DNA of 64,000 bases from an uncultured Kordia sp. (GTDB lineage: Bacteria > Bacteroidota > Bacteroidia > Flavobacteriales > Flavobacteriaceae): positions 186,001-250,000 of the forward strand of contig NZ_CANMEZ010000007.1 of the NCBI RefSeq assembly GCF_947496985.1, given 5' to 3'. The translations under genes and the position numbers were made by a program. Under the pieces are notes generated by a model. That model was not told the origin of the DNA and made no database searches. It was given only the letters and a program-made list of their open reading frames with translations. Below are positions 9,104 to 17,526 of the stretch, piece after piece. Every line of letters begins with the position of its first letter. The first letter of the stretch is position 1.

Positions 9104-9730
9104 ATGAAAAACTGCATTGTTATAGGAATTTTACTCATCTTCAATATTGGAATTGCTCAACATACCATTTTTGACACTGTTGAATTAGATGACCTTGAAA
9201 CTGTAGATTTAAAGAAAACTTCCCTCTCAGACATTGATATTGCTTTTGATAAAGCCAAATTATTAAAAAAAGACACCTTATCAACAAATGACAATGAACT
9301 TAGAGGTGATATTATAATATCATTATTAGCAAATGAACTAGGAAGTAGAATCAATTCACAAACTGTAAACCCTAGAGATAAGAAGGTAAAAAACCTATTA
9401 CTAAAATTTGAAGGAGAAAAATATTTTATTCATCAACCAAAAATTAGCGACTTTTTAAAATTAATGAAATATAGTTGTGACGGAAATTACACTTACATAT
9501 ATTCAAGATTTGCAACTAGTGGCTTTTACTTTCCTACCATTATAATTAGCGCACTTTTTCTACTATTTATTATTTTAAACTTTTTAGGCAAAATAAAATG
9601 GAAATACAAAAAACAATTTAACACCTTTCTTATTGTATCAATAGGAATCGTAATTCTATTAATAATTATCTTTAAACTCACGTGTACTCAATATGTTCAA
9701 CCAGATTCTTTTTACGGTATTTCTTTTTAG
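9104..9730 (+). CDS. Membrane protein of unknown function, two C-terminal transmembrane helices
   Basis: A 208-aa protein. It has a signal peptide (MKNCIVIGILLIFNIGIAQ), an Asp/Leu-rich extracytoplasmic stretch of about 120 residues, then two strong membrane helices (about 143-163 and 175-195) separated by a short Lys-rich loop. I do not recognise a family. Its last 38 nt overlap the start of the aspartic peptidase gene in another frame, which implies coupled translation. Encoded inside the exported-enzyme operon, it may be a membrane anchor or partner for the neighbouring enzymes; this is inference. Confidence 0.65.
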   Translation: MKNCIVIGILLIFNIGIAQHTIFDTVELDDLETVDLKKTSLSDIDIAFDKAKLLKKDTLSTNDNELRGDIIISLLANELGSRINSQTVNPRDKKVKNLLLKFEGEKYFIHQPKISDFLKLMKYSCDGNYTYIYSRFATSGFYFPTIIISALFLLFIILNFLGKIKWKYKKQFNTFLIVSIGIVILLIIIFKLTCTQYVQPDSFYGISF

Positions 9731-10490
9731 TTCACTTATAGCACATTCTCAAAAAAATGAAGATATAGTTATTCCTTTTACGAGAAATTCTGCCAATATA
9801 ATTGAGATAAAAACTAACATAAATGGTACTGAGCAGCAATTCATTTTTGATACAGGAGCATCTACAGTTTCTTTTGGGAAAGACCTATTTAATAAGTTAT
9901 TGAAAGATTCCGTATTTACAAATGATGATATTATTGCCAAAACCAATACAAGATTAGCAAATGGATCTTTAGTCTATGCTTGGCAAATAAAAATAAGAAA
10001 AATAAAAATAGGTAAAGTACTCTTAGAAAATATAGAAGCTATTGTAATTGATGGAAACAATGTTCCACCATTACTTGGACAAAGTGTATTAGAGAATTTT
10101 GGAACAATTACAATTGACAACCAAAAAAATGAACTCATCCTAAAAAAGAAAAGTATCAACATACAGTTAAACACATTAAAACTAATTCCATGTACAACAT
10201 CAGATCAAGAGATAACCGAGAAAATAATCGCTGACTTTAAAACTTCAAAAAATGAGATATACATTACTAAAATTGACATAGAACAAAATACACCTCCACA
10301 AAAAGCAATTGATAGATTAAAAAACCAAATAACCATTAGATATTTTGACAAAAACGATGTAAAAAAAGCTATACATCTAAAAACCAAACTATTAAGTCTA
10401 AACTATATGGTAACTTTGGAAGACATGCAGCCATACTATAAAAAGCCTATCCCCGATTATATAGAAATATGGATACATAACAATTACTAA
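9693..10490 (+). CDS. Retropepsin-like aspartic peptidase with novel C-terminal domain
   Basis: A 265-aa exported protein (signal peptide MFNQILFTVFLFSSLIAHSQ). The N-terminal domain is a retropepsin-like fold: FIFDTGAST with catalytic Asp (DTGAS, 53-57), a flap-like region around 85-97, and PLLGQSVLENFG (126-137), typical of the family's second hydrophobic motif. Such single-lobe enzymes work as dimers. Residues about 160-261 form an extra domain (LIPCT, TIRYF at 214-218, final EIW) also found at the C-terminus of the next gene's product. It overlaps gene 9104 by 38 nt. The peptidase call is strong; the tail domain is unrecognised. Confidence 0.82.
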   Translation: MFNQILFTVFLFSSLIAHSQKNEDIVIPFTRNSANIIEIKTNINGTEQQFIFDTGASTVSFGKDLFNKLLKDSVFTNDDIIAKTNTRLANGSLVYAWQIKIRKIKIGKVLLENIEAIVIDGNNVPPLLGQSVLENFGTITIDNQKNELILKKKSINIQLNTLKLIPCTTSDQEITEKIIADFKTSKNEIYITKIDIEQNTPPQKAIDRLKNQITIRYFDKNDVKKAIHLKTKLLSLNYMVTLEDMQPYYKKPIPDYIEIWIHNNY

Positions 10491-10507
10491 TCAAAAACAT
10501 TATCATT

Positions 10508-11500
10508 ATGAAAAAATATCTTTACTTAGGGTTATTGTTTTTCGCAATTCAATTTTGCTTTGCTCAACCTTACACAGGATACACAGGTATCAATATGAAA
10601 AAAAATGCTAAGTGGCCAACTGCTAGCAATGGAAAAACAACTATAAAAGTAAGTTGGGAAAATCCAACAGCTTCAAATGCCATTGAAAGACAATGGGTTA
10701 AAGAAGCCATAAAAGGTTCTTGGGAAAAAGAAGCAAATATAGAATTTGTTGGCTGGGGAAAAGCTACATCAAACACTCGTGGTATTAGAATTTTAATAAA
10801 CGATTACGCACATCCGCATGTAAAAGGATTAGGAACTCAAATTGATGGAATGAGAAATGGAATGGAATTATCATTCAATTTCTATGGACAATTTAAATGT
10901 ATAGGATACAGCAAAGAACAATGTATAAAATTTATTGCCGTACATGAATTTGGTCATGCCATAGGACTCGCACACGAGCAAAACAGAGTAGATTGTTTAT
11001 GTAATGAAAAGCCTCAAGGAACAGATGGTGGATTTTACGTGACTCCTTGTGATATGAGTTCAGTAATGAATTACTGCAATCCTAAATGGACAAATTACGG
11101 AGTACTTAGTGATTTAGACAAAACTGGAATCAGAAAAATATACGGAAAGCCTGGCACTACAAATACGGTGGTAGATTTATATGAAATTCGATTAGTTCCT
11201 TGTACAAAAAGTAAAATTTTCGACTTAAGAAAAATGAAAAACTATGTAATTAATGATGGTAGTTTCAGTGTGAGAAAATTTACGGAAGAATCTAAAACAG
11301 TTCCAAAACCCGCAGTAGATAATTTACCAAACACCAAATACACAATTAGGTATTTCCATCCGGATGACAAAGCCAAAGCTGCAGACTTAAAAGAAATGCT
11401 AATTAGTAAAGGATATGCCAGCTATAGTATTACCATAGAAAATATGTTGTCTAGAATGAAAAGAACATATCCTAAGTATTTAGAAATTTGGAAAAAATAA
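10508..11500 (+). CDS. Astacin-like (M12A) zinc metallopeptidase with the same C-terminal domain
   Basis: A 330-aa exported protein (signal peptide ending CFA-QP). The zinc motif HEFGHAIGLAHEQNR (146-160) matches the astacin signature HExxHxxGxxHE: H146, H150 and H156 bind zinc and E147 is catalytic. The Met-turn is SVMNY (M187). Extra cysteines at 131, 139, 163, 165, 181 and 190 could form disulfides outside the cytoplasm. Residues about 224-328 repeat the tail domain of the upstream aspartic peptidase: LVPCTKS, TIRYF, then a Lys-Ala/Leu-Lys helix and a final EIW. It follows the aspartic peptidase by 17 nt in the same operon. Confidence 0.88.
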   Translation: MKKYLYLGLLFFAIQFCFAQPYTGYTGINMKKNAKWPTASNGKTTIKVSWENPTASNAIERQWVKEAIKGSWEKEANIEFVGWGKATSNTRGIRILINDYAHPHVKGLGTQIDGMRNGMELSFNFYGQFKCIGYSKEQCIKFIAVHEFGHAIGLAHEQNRVDCLCNEKPQGTDGGFYVTPCDMSSVMNYCNPKWTNYGVLSDLDKTGIRKIYGKPGTTNTVVDLYEIRLVPCTKSKIFDLRKMKNYVINDGSFSVRKFTEESKTVPKPAVDNLPNTKYTIRYFHPDDKAKAADLKEMLISKGYASYSITIENMLSRMKRTYPKYLEIWKK

Positions 11501-11506
11501 AAACCA

Positions 11507-11998
11507 ATGAAAACATATATCATACTAGCAATCTCTTTACTATTATCTCAAAATGGTTGCGAAGAAAAAGGCGCAAATGAAATTGCCTCAAATAATTATA
11601 TTAGATTAGAAATTCCTATGTATCCATCTAACTACTCTCATATTTATGAAGTCACAGAGAATACAAAAAAAATCTTTCTAAGAAATAGACGAACTGAAAA
11701 AGATTCGTTAATCTACAACGAAAAAAGCAGCGCCAAAACCTATGAAAAATTAGCATTTTACTCAAACAAAATAAACAAAGACGTTTATGAAAATAAGTGC
11801 ATTGAAGATGGAATGAATTTTAATTTGTTAGTCAAAAAAGACAGTCTAAATAAAAACGTTCTATTTACTAACGCGTATAATATAAACTTAGATAGTATTA
11901 TCACTAAAGTAAATAAAGACATTCCAAAAACACATCAAATCTATTACAATAAAGCAATCATAGATTCTTTACTAAAAAATTGTAGTGATAAAAAATAA
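11507..11998 (+). CDS. Small putative lipoprotein, unknown function
   Basis: A 163-aa product starting MKTYIILAISLLLSQNGCEEKG, which reads as a lipoprotein signal with C18, although the residues before the cysteine (QNG) are a loose lipobox. The rest is a polar, Lys/Asn-rich domain with no motif I recognise. It is the last gene of the exported operon, 6 nt after the metallopeptidase, and is followed at once by a strong bidirectional terminator. It might be an inhibitor or anchor for the peptidases; there is no direct evidence. Confidence 0.6.
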   Translation: MKTYIILAISLLLSQNGCEEKGANEIASNNYIRLEIPMYPSNYSHIYEVTENTKKIFLRNRRTEKDSLIYNEKSSAKTYEKLAFYSNKINKDVYENKCIEDGMNFNLLVKKDSLNKNVLFTNAYNINLDSIITKVNKDIPKTHQIYYNKAIIDSLLKNCSDKK

Positions 11999-12004
11999 AA
12001 ACCA

Positions 12005-12042
12005 TCAAGCGAGTGTAATTTTAACTATTCACACTCGCTTGA
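12005..12042. terminator. Bidirectional intrinsic terminator between converging genes
   Basis: A perfect 12-bp stem: TCAAGCGAGTGT (12005-12016) pairs with ACACTCGCTTGA (12031-12042) across a 14-nt loop, with a T-rich tract on both sides. It ends the exported-enzyme operon. Its right arm also encodes the last residues of the AraC regulator, so it serves that gene too. Confidence 0.8.
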
Positions 12043-12911
12043 ATATATTTTTTCGGTGTTGTTCCGTATTTCTTTTTAAACGCAGCAATAAAATGGCTTG
12101 CAGTACTATATCCAACTTTCAATCCAACTTCATTCACGTTATAACTTCCAGATTCTAGTAGTTTTCGTGCGTACTCCATTTTATAATCAAACAAAAAGCT
12201 AAATACCGAATCGCCATAAATCTGCTTAAAACCTTCTTTCAGTTTCTTAATATTTAAACCAACCTGATTTGCCAATTCTTGTAAACTTGGCGGCTCTGCC
12301 ATATTTGCTATCACAATATCTTTCGCTCTACGAATTTTCAATACGTTTTCTTCATCTACCAAAAACGGACATTGTTCTATATCTGCATCTTCGCTTCTAT
12401 TAAAATACAAACTCAACAATTCGTATGCTTTCCCTTTTAAATATAACTTCTTAATAGATTCATGCATGTTGTAATTAATCATCTGATTTAGTACAACAGC
12501 CATCATCGGCGTTATCTTTTTATTATCATAATACTTTTTATCTTTCTTATCAGCATTCAAAAAATGAATATAATCGGCTTCCAACGAAAACAATGCATGA
12601 AACTTCTTAATAGGAATCAACATAGAAATCAACCATGTTTTAGGTTTCAAATCTACATTAATAGGCAAATCTGTTTGCGGATTGTATAATAATAACGCAT
12701 GCTCATCTAATACATCAAAAGAATAACGTCCATTATTAAAATTGAACTTACATTCTCCTTTCACTGTAAAATGAAATTGTATAAAACTACTGTCAATTTC
12801 ACGGATAAGTTGCTGAGTATCATTACTATCATTTTGAAGCTTCAAAATGTAAAACCCATCTTCAATTTGAGTCTCTTGTAAAGTACCTTGAGCGATATTT
12901 TTTTCTTCCAT
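12021..12911 (-). CDS. AraC family transcriptional regulator next to hemA
   Basis: A 296-aa cytoplasmic regulator. Residues about 1-185 form an effector-binding or dimerisation region. Residues 190-296 hold the two helix-turn-helix units of AraC/XylS proteins (PSLQELANQVGLNIKKLKEGF, about 214-234, and VNEVGLKVGYSTASHFIAAF, about 261-280, followed by KKKYGTTPKKY). It is divergent from hemA across 204 bp that contain an inverted repeat, so control of the hem genes is likely, although the signal (heme, iron, oxygen) cannot be read. Its 3' end lies inside the terminator shared with the exported operon. Confidence 0.9.
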   Translation of the reverse strand: MEEKNIAQGTLQETQIEDGFYILKLQNDSNDTQQLIREIDSSFIQFHFTVKGECKFNFNNGRYSFDVLDEHALLLYNPQTDLPINVDLKPKTWLISMLIPIKKFHALFSLEADYIHFLNADKKDKKYYDNKKITPMMAVVLNQMINYNMHESIKKLYLKGKAYELLSLYFNRSEDADIEQCPFLVDEENVLKIRRAKDIVIANMAEPPSLQELANQVGLNIKKLKEGFKQIYGDSVFSFLFDYKMEYARKLLESGSYNVNEVGLKVGYSTASHFIAAFKKKYGTTPKKYIQASVNS

Positions 12912-13003
12912 AAGTAGTAATACGTGTTTTCACTTTATTTAGAATCATTCTACGTTAACAAGTCTAAAAAGCCTTATTTTGCAGTAAATTTACAACATTC
13001 CAC

Positions 13004-13036
13004 AAGTTTTTTACAGGAATTGCATCTAAAAAACTT
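13004..13036. promoter_or_regulatory. Inverted repeat in the araC-hemA divergent intergenic region
   Basis: AAGTTTTTTA (13004-13013) and TAAAAAACTT (13027-13036) form a perfect 10-bp inverted repeat with a 13-nt spacer, about 80 nt upstream of hemA. A spacing of about two helical turns between arm centres fits a dimeric regulator, possibly the adjacent AraC protein. AT-rich chance matches are possible. Confidence 0.35.
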
Positions 13037-13087
13037 ATAGCGATATAAAAAGTCCCTTGAGCGTTATTTTTATTTAACTGCTAATGA

Positions 13088-13095
13088 TACTTTTG
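13088..13095 (+). promoter_or_regulatory. TAnnTTTG box upstream of hemA
   Basis: TACTTTTG matches the Bacteroidetes -7 consensus exactly and lies 20 nt before the hemA ATG. No good TTG box is seen at the usual distance, which would suit an activator-dependent promoter. Confidence 0.45.
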
Positions 13096-13115
13096 TTAAC
13101 GAATTTAGAAATTTC

Positions 13116-14375
13116 ATGAAGCAATACAACATATCAAAACATAATTCTTTCTACTGTGTAGGGTTAAGCTACCAAAAAGCGGAAGCACACATACGTGGAA
13201 AGTTTAGTTTACCAGATACGGCGAAAGCTTCTATTCTTGACACTATAAAGATTGATGCTATTGGCGATGGCGCTTTAATCATCTCCACATGTAATCGAAC
13301 AGAAATTTACGGTTTTGCACAACGTCCTTGTCAATTCATTAAACTACTTTGTGATTATTCCAACGGAACTGCCGAAGAATTTGAGAAAGTAGCATACATT
13401 CATGAGAATAAAAATGCCATTTCGCATTTATTTAAAGTAGGAACAGGATTAGACAGTCAAATCTTAGGAGATTTCGAAATTATATCACAACTTAAAAAAG
13501 GATTCAAAGCTTCGCAAGAAGTTGGACTTATCAACGGTTTCATGGAACGTTTGGTAAACTCAGTCATTACGGCTAGCAAACGTATTAAAAACGAAACTGA
13601 AATATCTTCTGGAGCAACTTCAGTTGCTTTTGCTTCTGTTCAATATATTTTGAAGAATGTAAAAAATATCTCTGATAAAAACATCTTACTATTCGGAACA
13701 GGAAAAATTGGGAGAAATACATGTGAAAATCTTGTAAAGCATACCAAAAACAATCATATCACATTAATAAATAGAACAAAAGACAAGGCTGAAAAAATTG
13801 CTGGAAAGTTCAATTTAATAGTGAAAGATTATGAAAATCTGACTTCAGAAATTCAAAAAACAGACGTTTTAATTGTTGCTACAGGTGCACAGCGTCCAAC
13901 AGTTTCTAAAGAAGACATTCACACAGATAAAGAATTACTTGTATTAGACTTATCAATTCCTGAAAACGTTTCTCGAAATGTAACGGAACACGAAAATGTA
14001 ACGCTTGTTCATTTAGATGCTTTATCACAGATTACAGATGAAACATTAGAAAAAAGAAAAGCACACATTCCAAAAGCAGAAGGAATCATTGACGAAGTAC
14101 AATCAGAATTCATTGCGTGGTTAGAAACACGTAAATTTGCACCAACCATCAAAGCGCTAAAGCAAAAATTAACAGCAATCAAAAACGCAGAAATTAACTT
14201 TCAGCGTAAAAAAATAAATGATTTCGACGAATCTCAAGCTGAAATCATCACGAATAGAATCATTCAAAAAATAACTACACAATTTGCAAATCATCTTAAA
14301 GATGAAAACACAACTTCAGAAGAAAGTGTAGCGTTAATACAAAAAGTATTTCAATTGGAAAATAACTCAATATGA
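13116..14375 (+). CDS. hemA: Glutamyl-tRNA reductase
   Basis: Reduces glutamyl-tRNA to glutamate-1-semialdehyde with NADPH, the first committed step of C5-pathway tetrapyrrole synthesis. The 419-aa protein has the normal length. The catalytic cysteine lies in ISTCNRTEIYG (C59). The NADPH domain has ILLFGTGKIGRNTC (about 190-203), and the C-terminal helical dimerisation domain follows. The stop codon overlaps the hemC start (ATGA), so hemA and hemC-D are one operon. No hemL (semialdehyde aminotransferase) is present in the window. Confidence 0.97.
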   Translation: MKQYNISKHNSFYCVGLSYQKAEAHIRGKFSLPDTAKASILDTIKIDAIGDGALIISTCNRTEIYGFAQRPCQFIKLLCDYSNGTAEEFEKVAYIHENKNAISHLFKVGTGLDSQILGDFEIISQLKKGFKASQEVGLINGFMERLVNSVITASKRIKNETEISSGATSVAFASVQYILKNVKNISDKNILLFGTGKIGRNTCENLVKHTKNNHITLINRTKDKAEKIAGKFNLIVKDYENLTSEIQKTDVLIVATGAQRPTVSKEDIHTDKELLVLDLSIPENVSRNVTEHENVTLVHLDALSQITDETLEKRKAHIPKAEGIIDEVQSEFIAWLETRKFAPTIKALKQKLTAIKNAEINFQRKKINDFDESQAEIITNRIIQKITTQFANHLKDENTTSEESVALIQKVFQLENNSI

Positions 14376-15949
14376 GTAAACTCATCAGAATCGGGACTAG
14401 AGATAGTGAACTCGCATTGTGGCAAGCTAAAGTAGTACAAGACATATTAGAACATCTTGGCCACAAAACCGTATTAGTTCCCGTAAAATCTACCGGAGAT
14501 TTAGTTTTGGACAAACCTTTATACGAGCTCGGAATCACAGGAATTTTTACACGAACGCTTGACATTGCAATGCTCAATAACGACATTGATATTGCTGTGC
14601 ATTCGTTAAAAGATGTTCCTACGGTATTACCAAAAGGTATTGTACAAGCTGCGGTTTTAAAACGTGGAAATGTTCGTGATACATTAGTTTTTAAGAAAAA
14701 CGAAGAATTTTTATCACAACGTGATGCTGTCATAGCTACAGGAAGCTTACGCCGAAAAGCACAATGGTTGAACAGATATCCAACACATACGATTGAAGAT
14801 TTACGCGGTAATGTAAACACACGTTTACAAAAACTTGAAGATACAGAACATTGGAATGGTGCAATTTTCGCTGCCGCTGGATTAGGACGAATTGGCTTAC
14901 GCCCTGAAGATTCTGTAAATCTTGAATGGATGATTCCTGCCCCTGCACAAGGAGCAATCATGATTACAGCCTTGGAAGAAGATGAGGAAATCAGAGAAAT
15001 CTGTACTGAAATCAATCATGAAGAAACAGAGATCTGTACGTCTATTGAACGTAAATTTCTAAACCTATTAGAAGGCGGTTGTACGGCTCCAATTGGTGCT
15101 ATTGCATACATAAAAGAAGATGTAGTTACTTTAGAAGGTGTATTACTAAGTACAGACGGAACGAAACGAATTTACGTTACACGTTACGAAAAATTAGGGG
15201 AACATCACGAATTGGCAAAATACTGTGCTGATTTTATTATTGAACGTGGCGGGAAACGCTTAATGGACGATATTAAGAAATCTGGAAAGCAGACAAACAT
15301 ATATTCTACCAAGTTATTAACGGAAGCACAACGACAACTATTCAATGAAAAAACGGTTGTAGAAAGTAGTGATTTTATCAAAGTAAGCTTGAATAGAATG
15401 AAGCCACAAGTAGTTCGCAAACCGATTAAAAATGTAGTTATTACTAGTAAAAATGCTGTAGAAGCATTGGTAAATAACTTTTCGGCCACCGAGTTACAAT
15501 TTGAAAACATATACTGTGTTGGAAGACGAACCAAAAAACTCATTGAACAAAAAATTGGTCCTGTTGTAAAATCGGCGCGAAACTCTAAATTATTAGCAGA
15601 ACATTTAGTAGAATATATTGAAGGAACTTCTGTCACCTATTTTTGTAGTGATATTCGTTTGGATGCATTGCCAACAATTTTAGAAAAAAACAATATAGAA
15701 GTTTCAGAAGTACATGCTTACAAAACTATATTAGACGCTGAAAAACTTCAAGAAGGTGTAGAAGGTGTCATGTTTTACAGTCCATCAACTGTGCAAAGTT
15801 ATATCTCAGCCAACAAAGCAAAAGGTATTGCATTTTGTATTGGTGAAACAACGGCCAAAGAAGCAAAACAATACTTTGAAGATGTACGTATTGCCAAAGT
15901 ACCAACGGTAGAAAGCGTTATTGAATTGGTCAATGAGCATTATGTGTAA
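14372..15949 (+). CDS. hemC: Hydroxymethylbilane synthase / uroporphyrinogen-III synthase fusion
   Basis: A 525-aa bifunctional protein. Residues 1-300 are porphobilinogen deaminase: IRIGTRDSELALWQA at the start, SLKDVPT, ATGSLRRKAQ, and the dipyrromethane-cofactor cysteine in LLEGGCTAPIGA (C237). Residues about 308-525 are a HemD-type domain (VVITSKNAVEALV at 355-367, YCVGRRTKKLI, MFYSPSTVQSY, FCIGETTAKEA). It polymerises four porphobilinogens and then cyclises the bilane with D-ring inversion. Fusion would allow the unstable hydroxymethylbilane to be passed on directly. It overlaps hemA by 4 nt. A 366-nt gap holding a decayed element separates it from hemE. Confidence 0.95.
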   Translation: MSKLIRIGTRDSELALWQAKVVQDILEHLGHKTVLVPVKSTGDLVLDKPLYELGITGIFTRTLDIAMLNNDIDIAVHSLKDVPTVLPKGIVQAAVLKRGNVRDTLVFKKNEEFLSQRDAVIATGSLRRKAQWLNRYPTHTIEDLRGNVNTRLQKLEDTEHWNGAIFAAAGLGRIGLRPEDSVNLEWMIPAPAQGAIMITALEEDEEIREICTEINHEETEICTSIERKFLNLLEGGCTAPIGAIAYIKEDVVTLEGVLLSTDGTKRIYVTRYEKLGEHHELAKYCADFIIERGGKRLMDDIKKSGKQTNIYSTKLLTEAQRQLFNEKTVVESSDFIKVSLNRMKPQVVRKPIKNVVITSKNAVEALVNNFSATELQFENIYCVGRRTKKLIEQKIGPVVKSARNSKLLAEHLVEYIEGTSVTYFCSDIRLDALPTILEKNNIEVSEVHAYKTILDAEKLQEGVEGVMFYSPSTVQSYISANKAKGIAFCIGETTAKEAKQYFEDVRIAKVPTVESVIELVNEHYV

Positions 15950-15963
15950 ATAACTTTTTAGCC

Positions 15964-16306
15964 TTTGGCTCTTAGCTTTTTACTCATTTATGATTTAACT
16001 ATATTTATAAATAAGATTAAGCGGCTAAGAAACAAGAAAGTAATAACACGCGCTGCAATTTCTATTCCTTCAAACATAACTGAAGGTTGTAGCAGAAATA
16101 GTGAAATAGAATTTAAGCGATTTTAGAAATTGCAATAGGTTCTTTATTTAAATTAGAAACACAATTGATTATTATCATCGAACTAAATTTGATTGAAATC
16201 GCTAAATCTGAAAAGATATTAGCATTAATACAAAAAGAAGGTAAAATGATCAACGGATTAATAAACAAAATAAAAAACGGCTAATAGCTAAAAGCTAAGA
16301 GCCAAA
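15964..16306. mobile_element. IVS-like insertion flanked by a 17-bp inverted repeat
   Basis: TTTGGCTCTTAGCTTTT (15964-15980) recurs as an exact reverse complement at 16290-16306, with looser similarity on both sides. It encloses about 310 nt that carry a broken four-helix-bundle (S23-type) gene. Intervening sequences in 23S rRNA have the same plan: an S23-type ORF between complementary ends that fold into a stem. Here the element sits between hemC-D and hemE, so it looks like a relative of such elements in an ordinary operon. Confidence 0.6.
16037..16284 (+). pseudogene. Frameshifted four-helix-bundle (23S IVS/S23-type) protein remnant
   Basis: The frame from 16037 reads RAAISIPSNITEGCSRNSE, the hallmark of the four-helix-bundle/S23 family (typically RRAAVSIPSNIAEG), and reaches FKRF before a TAG at 16124. 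Shifting frame at the T-run 16121-16124 (one base missing) gives LEIAIGSLFKLETQLIII and continues through INGLINKIKNG to a TAA at 16282-16284. The usual N-terminal half-helix (ELxVWQ-type) is missing, so the gene is both 5'-truncated and frameshifted. Family members are associated with rRNA intervening sequences and as accessory proteins of retroelements; no reverse transcriptase is nearby. Confidence 0.75.
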
Positions 16307-16315
16307 AGCCAGGAT

Positions 16316-17341
16316 ATGATTAAAAACGATTTATTTTTAAGAGCTTTAAAAGGAGAAGTGGTAGAACGTCCACCAGTTTGGATGATGCGCCAAGCAGGAA
16401 GATATTTACCAGAGTTTATGGAAATTAAAAAGAAGTATGACTTCTTTACACGTTGTCAAACTCCAGAATTGGCAAGTGAAATTACAGTGCAACCAATTCG
16501 TCGTTACGGAATGGACGCTGCAATTCTATTTTGTGATATTTTAGTCATTCCACAAGCCATGAATATTGAAGTGCAAATGAAGCCTAATTTTGGTCCATAT
16601 TTGCCAAATCCTGTGCGAACACAACAAGATGTTGACAATGCAATCGTTCCTGATGTTACTGTTGAGTTAGACTATGTATACAAAGCCATCAAAGCAACCA
16701 AAGAATTGCTAAATGATGAAATTCCTTTAATTGGTTTTGCAGGTTCTCCGTGGACAATTTTATGTTACTGCGTACAAGGTCAAGGAAGTAAAAACTTTGA
16801 CAAAGCAAAGAAATTCTGTTTTACAAACCCTATAGCAGCGCATCAATTATTACAAAAAATCACAGATACAACCATTGCGTATCTAAAAGAAAAAGTAAAA
16901 GCTGGTGTCAATGCAGTTCAAGTATTTGACTCTTGGGGAGGAATGTTATCACCAACAGATTATCAAGAATTTTCTTGGCAATACATCAACCAAATCATTG
17001 AAGCCCTAAAAGACGACGCTCCTGTGATTGCTTTTGGAAAAGGATGTTGGTTTGCCTTGCAAGAAATGGCAAGTTCAAATGCTTCTGCTTTAGGAATCGA
17101 TTGGACATGCTCTGCACGAAATGCACGTTATTTAACAGGTGGAAACATCACATTACAGGGTAACTTTGATCCAACTCGTTTGTATTCGCCTCCAGCGGAA
17201 ATCAAAAAAATGGTACACCAAATGATTGGCGAATTCGGAAAAGACAAATATATTGTAAATCTTGGTCATGGAATTCTACCAGATATTCCACTCGATAATG
17301 CAAAAGCGTTCATTGATGCCGTAAAAGAATATAAAGCGTAA
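16316..17341 (+). CDS. hemE: Uroporphyrinogen decarboxylase
   Basis: Removes four acetate carboxyls of uroporphyrinogen III to give coproporphyrinogen III. The 341-aa protein has the family length and the signature [17 protein letters not shown] near the N-terminus, [12 protein letters not shown] in the middle and [10 protein letters not shown] near the end. The ATG at 16316 is only 9 nt after the right arm of the IVS-like inverted repeat, so that element supplies the ribosome-binding region and leader of hemE. Confidence 0.97.
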   Translation: MIKNDLFLRALKGEVVERPPVWMMRQAGRYLPEFMEIKKKYDFFTRCQTPELASEITVQPIRRYGMDAAILFCDILVIPQAMNIEVQMKPNFGPYLPNPVRTQQDVDNAIVPDVTVELDYVYKAIKATKELLNDEIPLIGFAGSPWTILCYCVQGQGSKNFDKAKKFCFTNPIAAHQLLQKITDTTIAYLKEKVKAGVNAVQVFDSWGGMLSPTDYQEFSWQYINQIIEALKDDAPVIAFGKGCWFALQEMASSNASALGIDWTCSARNARYLTGGNITLQGNFDPTRLYSPPAEIKKMVHQMIGEFGKDKYIVNLGHGILPDIPLDNAKAFIDAVKEYKA

Positions 17342-17479
17342 TAAATTTATATGCTTTAGTATCATATTGATATTTTGACTTTGAATAAGGATATTGTAAC
17401 TTTAATCATTATTAAATTTATGACCTAAGTATAATAGATTCTGTTATGTTAAAAATAATAGCAATTGACACTATACATG

Positions 17480-17499
17480 TTTTCACAAATTTGTGAAAA
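17480..17499. promoter_or_regulatory. 20-bp perfect palindrome between hemE and the delta-60 gene
   Basis: The half-site TTTTCACAAA is followed directly by its reverse complement with no spacer, 28 nt before the ATG at 17527. With no loop it is more likely a dimeric operator than a terminator. The factor is unknown. Confidence 0.4.
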
Positions 17500-17526
17500 A
17501 AGCTTAGATAATCATCTTCAACAAAT

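Noticed and set aside
14296-15015. A 239-codon open frame on the minus strand
   Set aside because: It lies antisense inside hemC, whose product is complete and conserved. The antisense product is Ser/Pro/Cys-rich without motifs, as expected for a shadow frame.
15960-16310. Diversity-generating retroelement suggested by the four-helix-bundle remnant
   Set aside because: Avd-like proteins belong to this fold, but there is no reverse transcriptase, template repeat or variable-region gene in the window. The IVS-like reading fits better.
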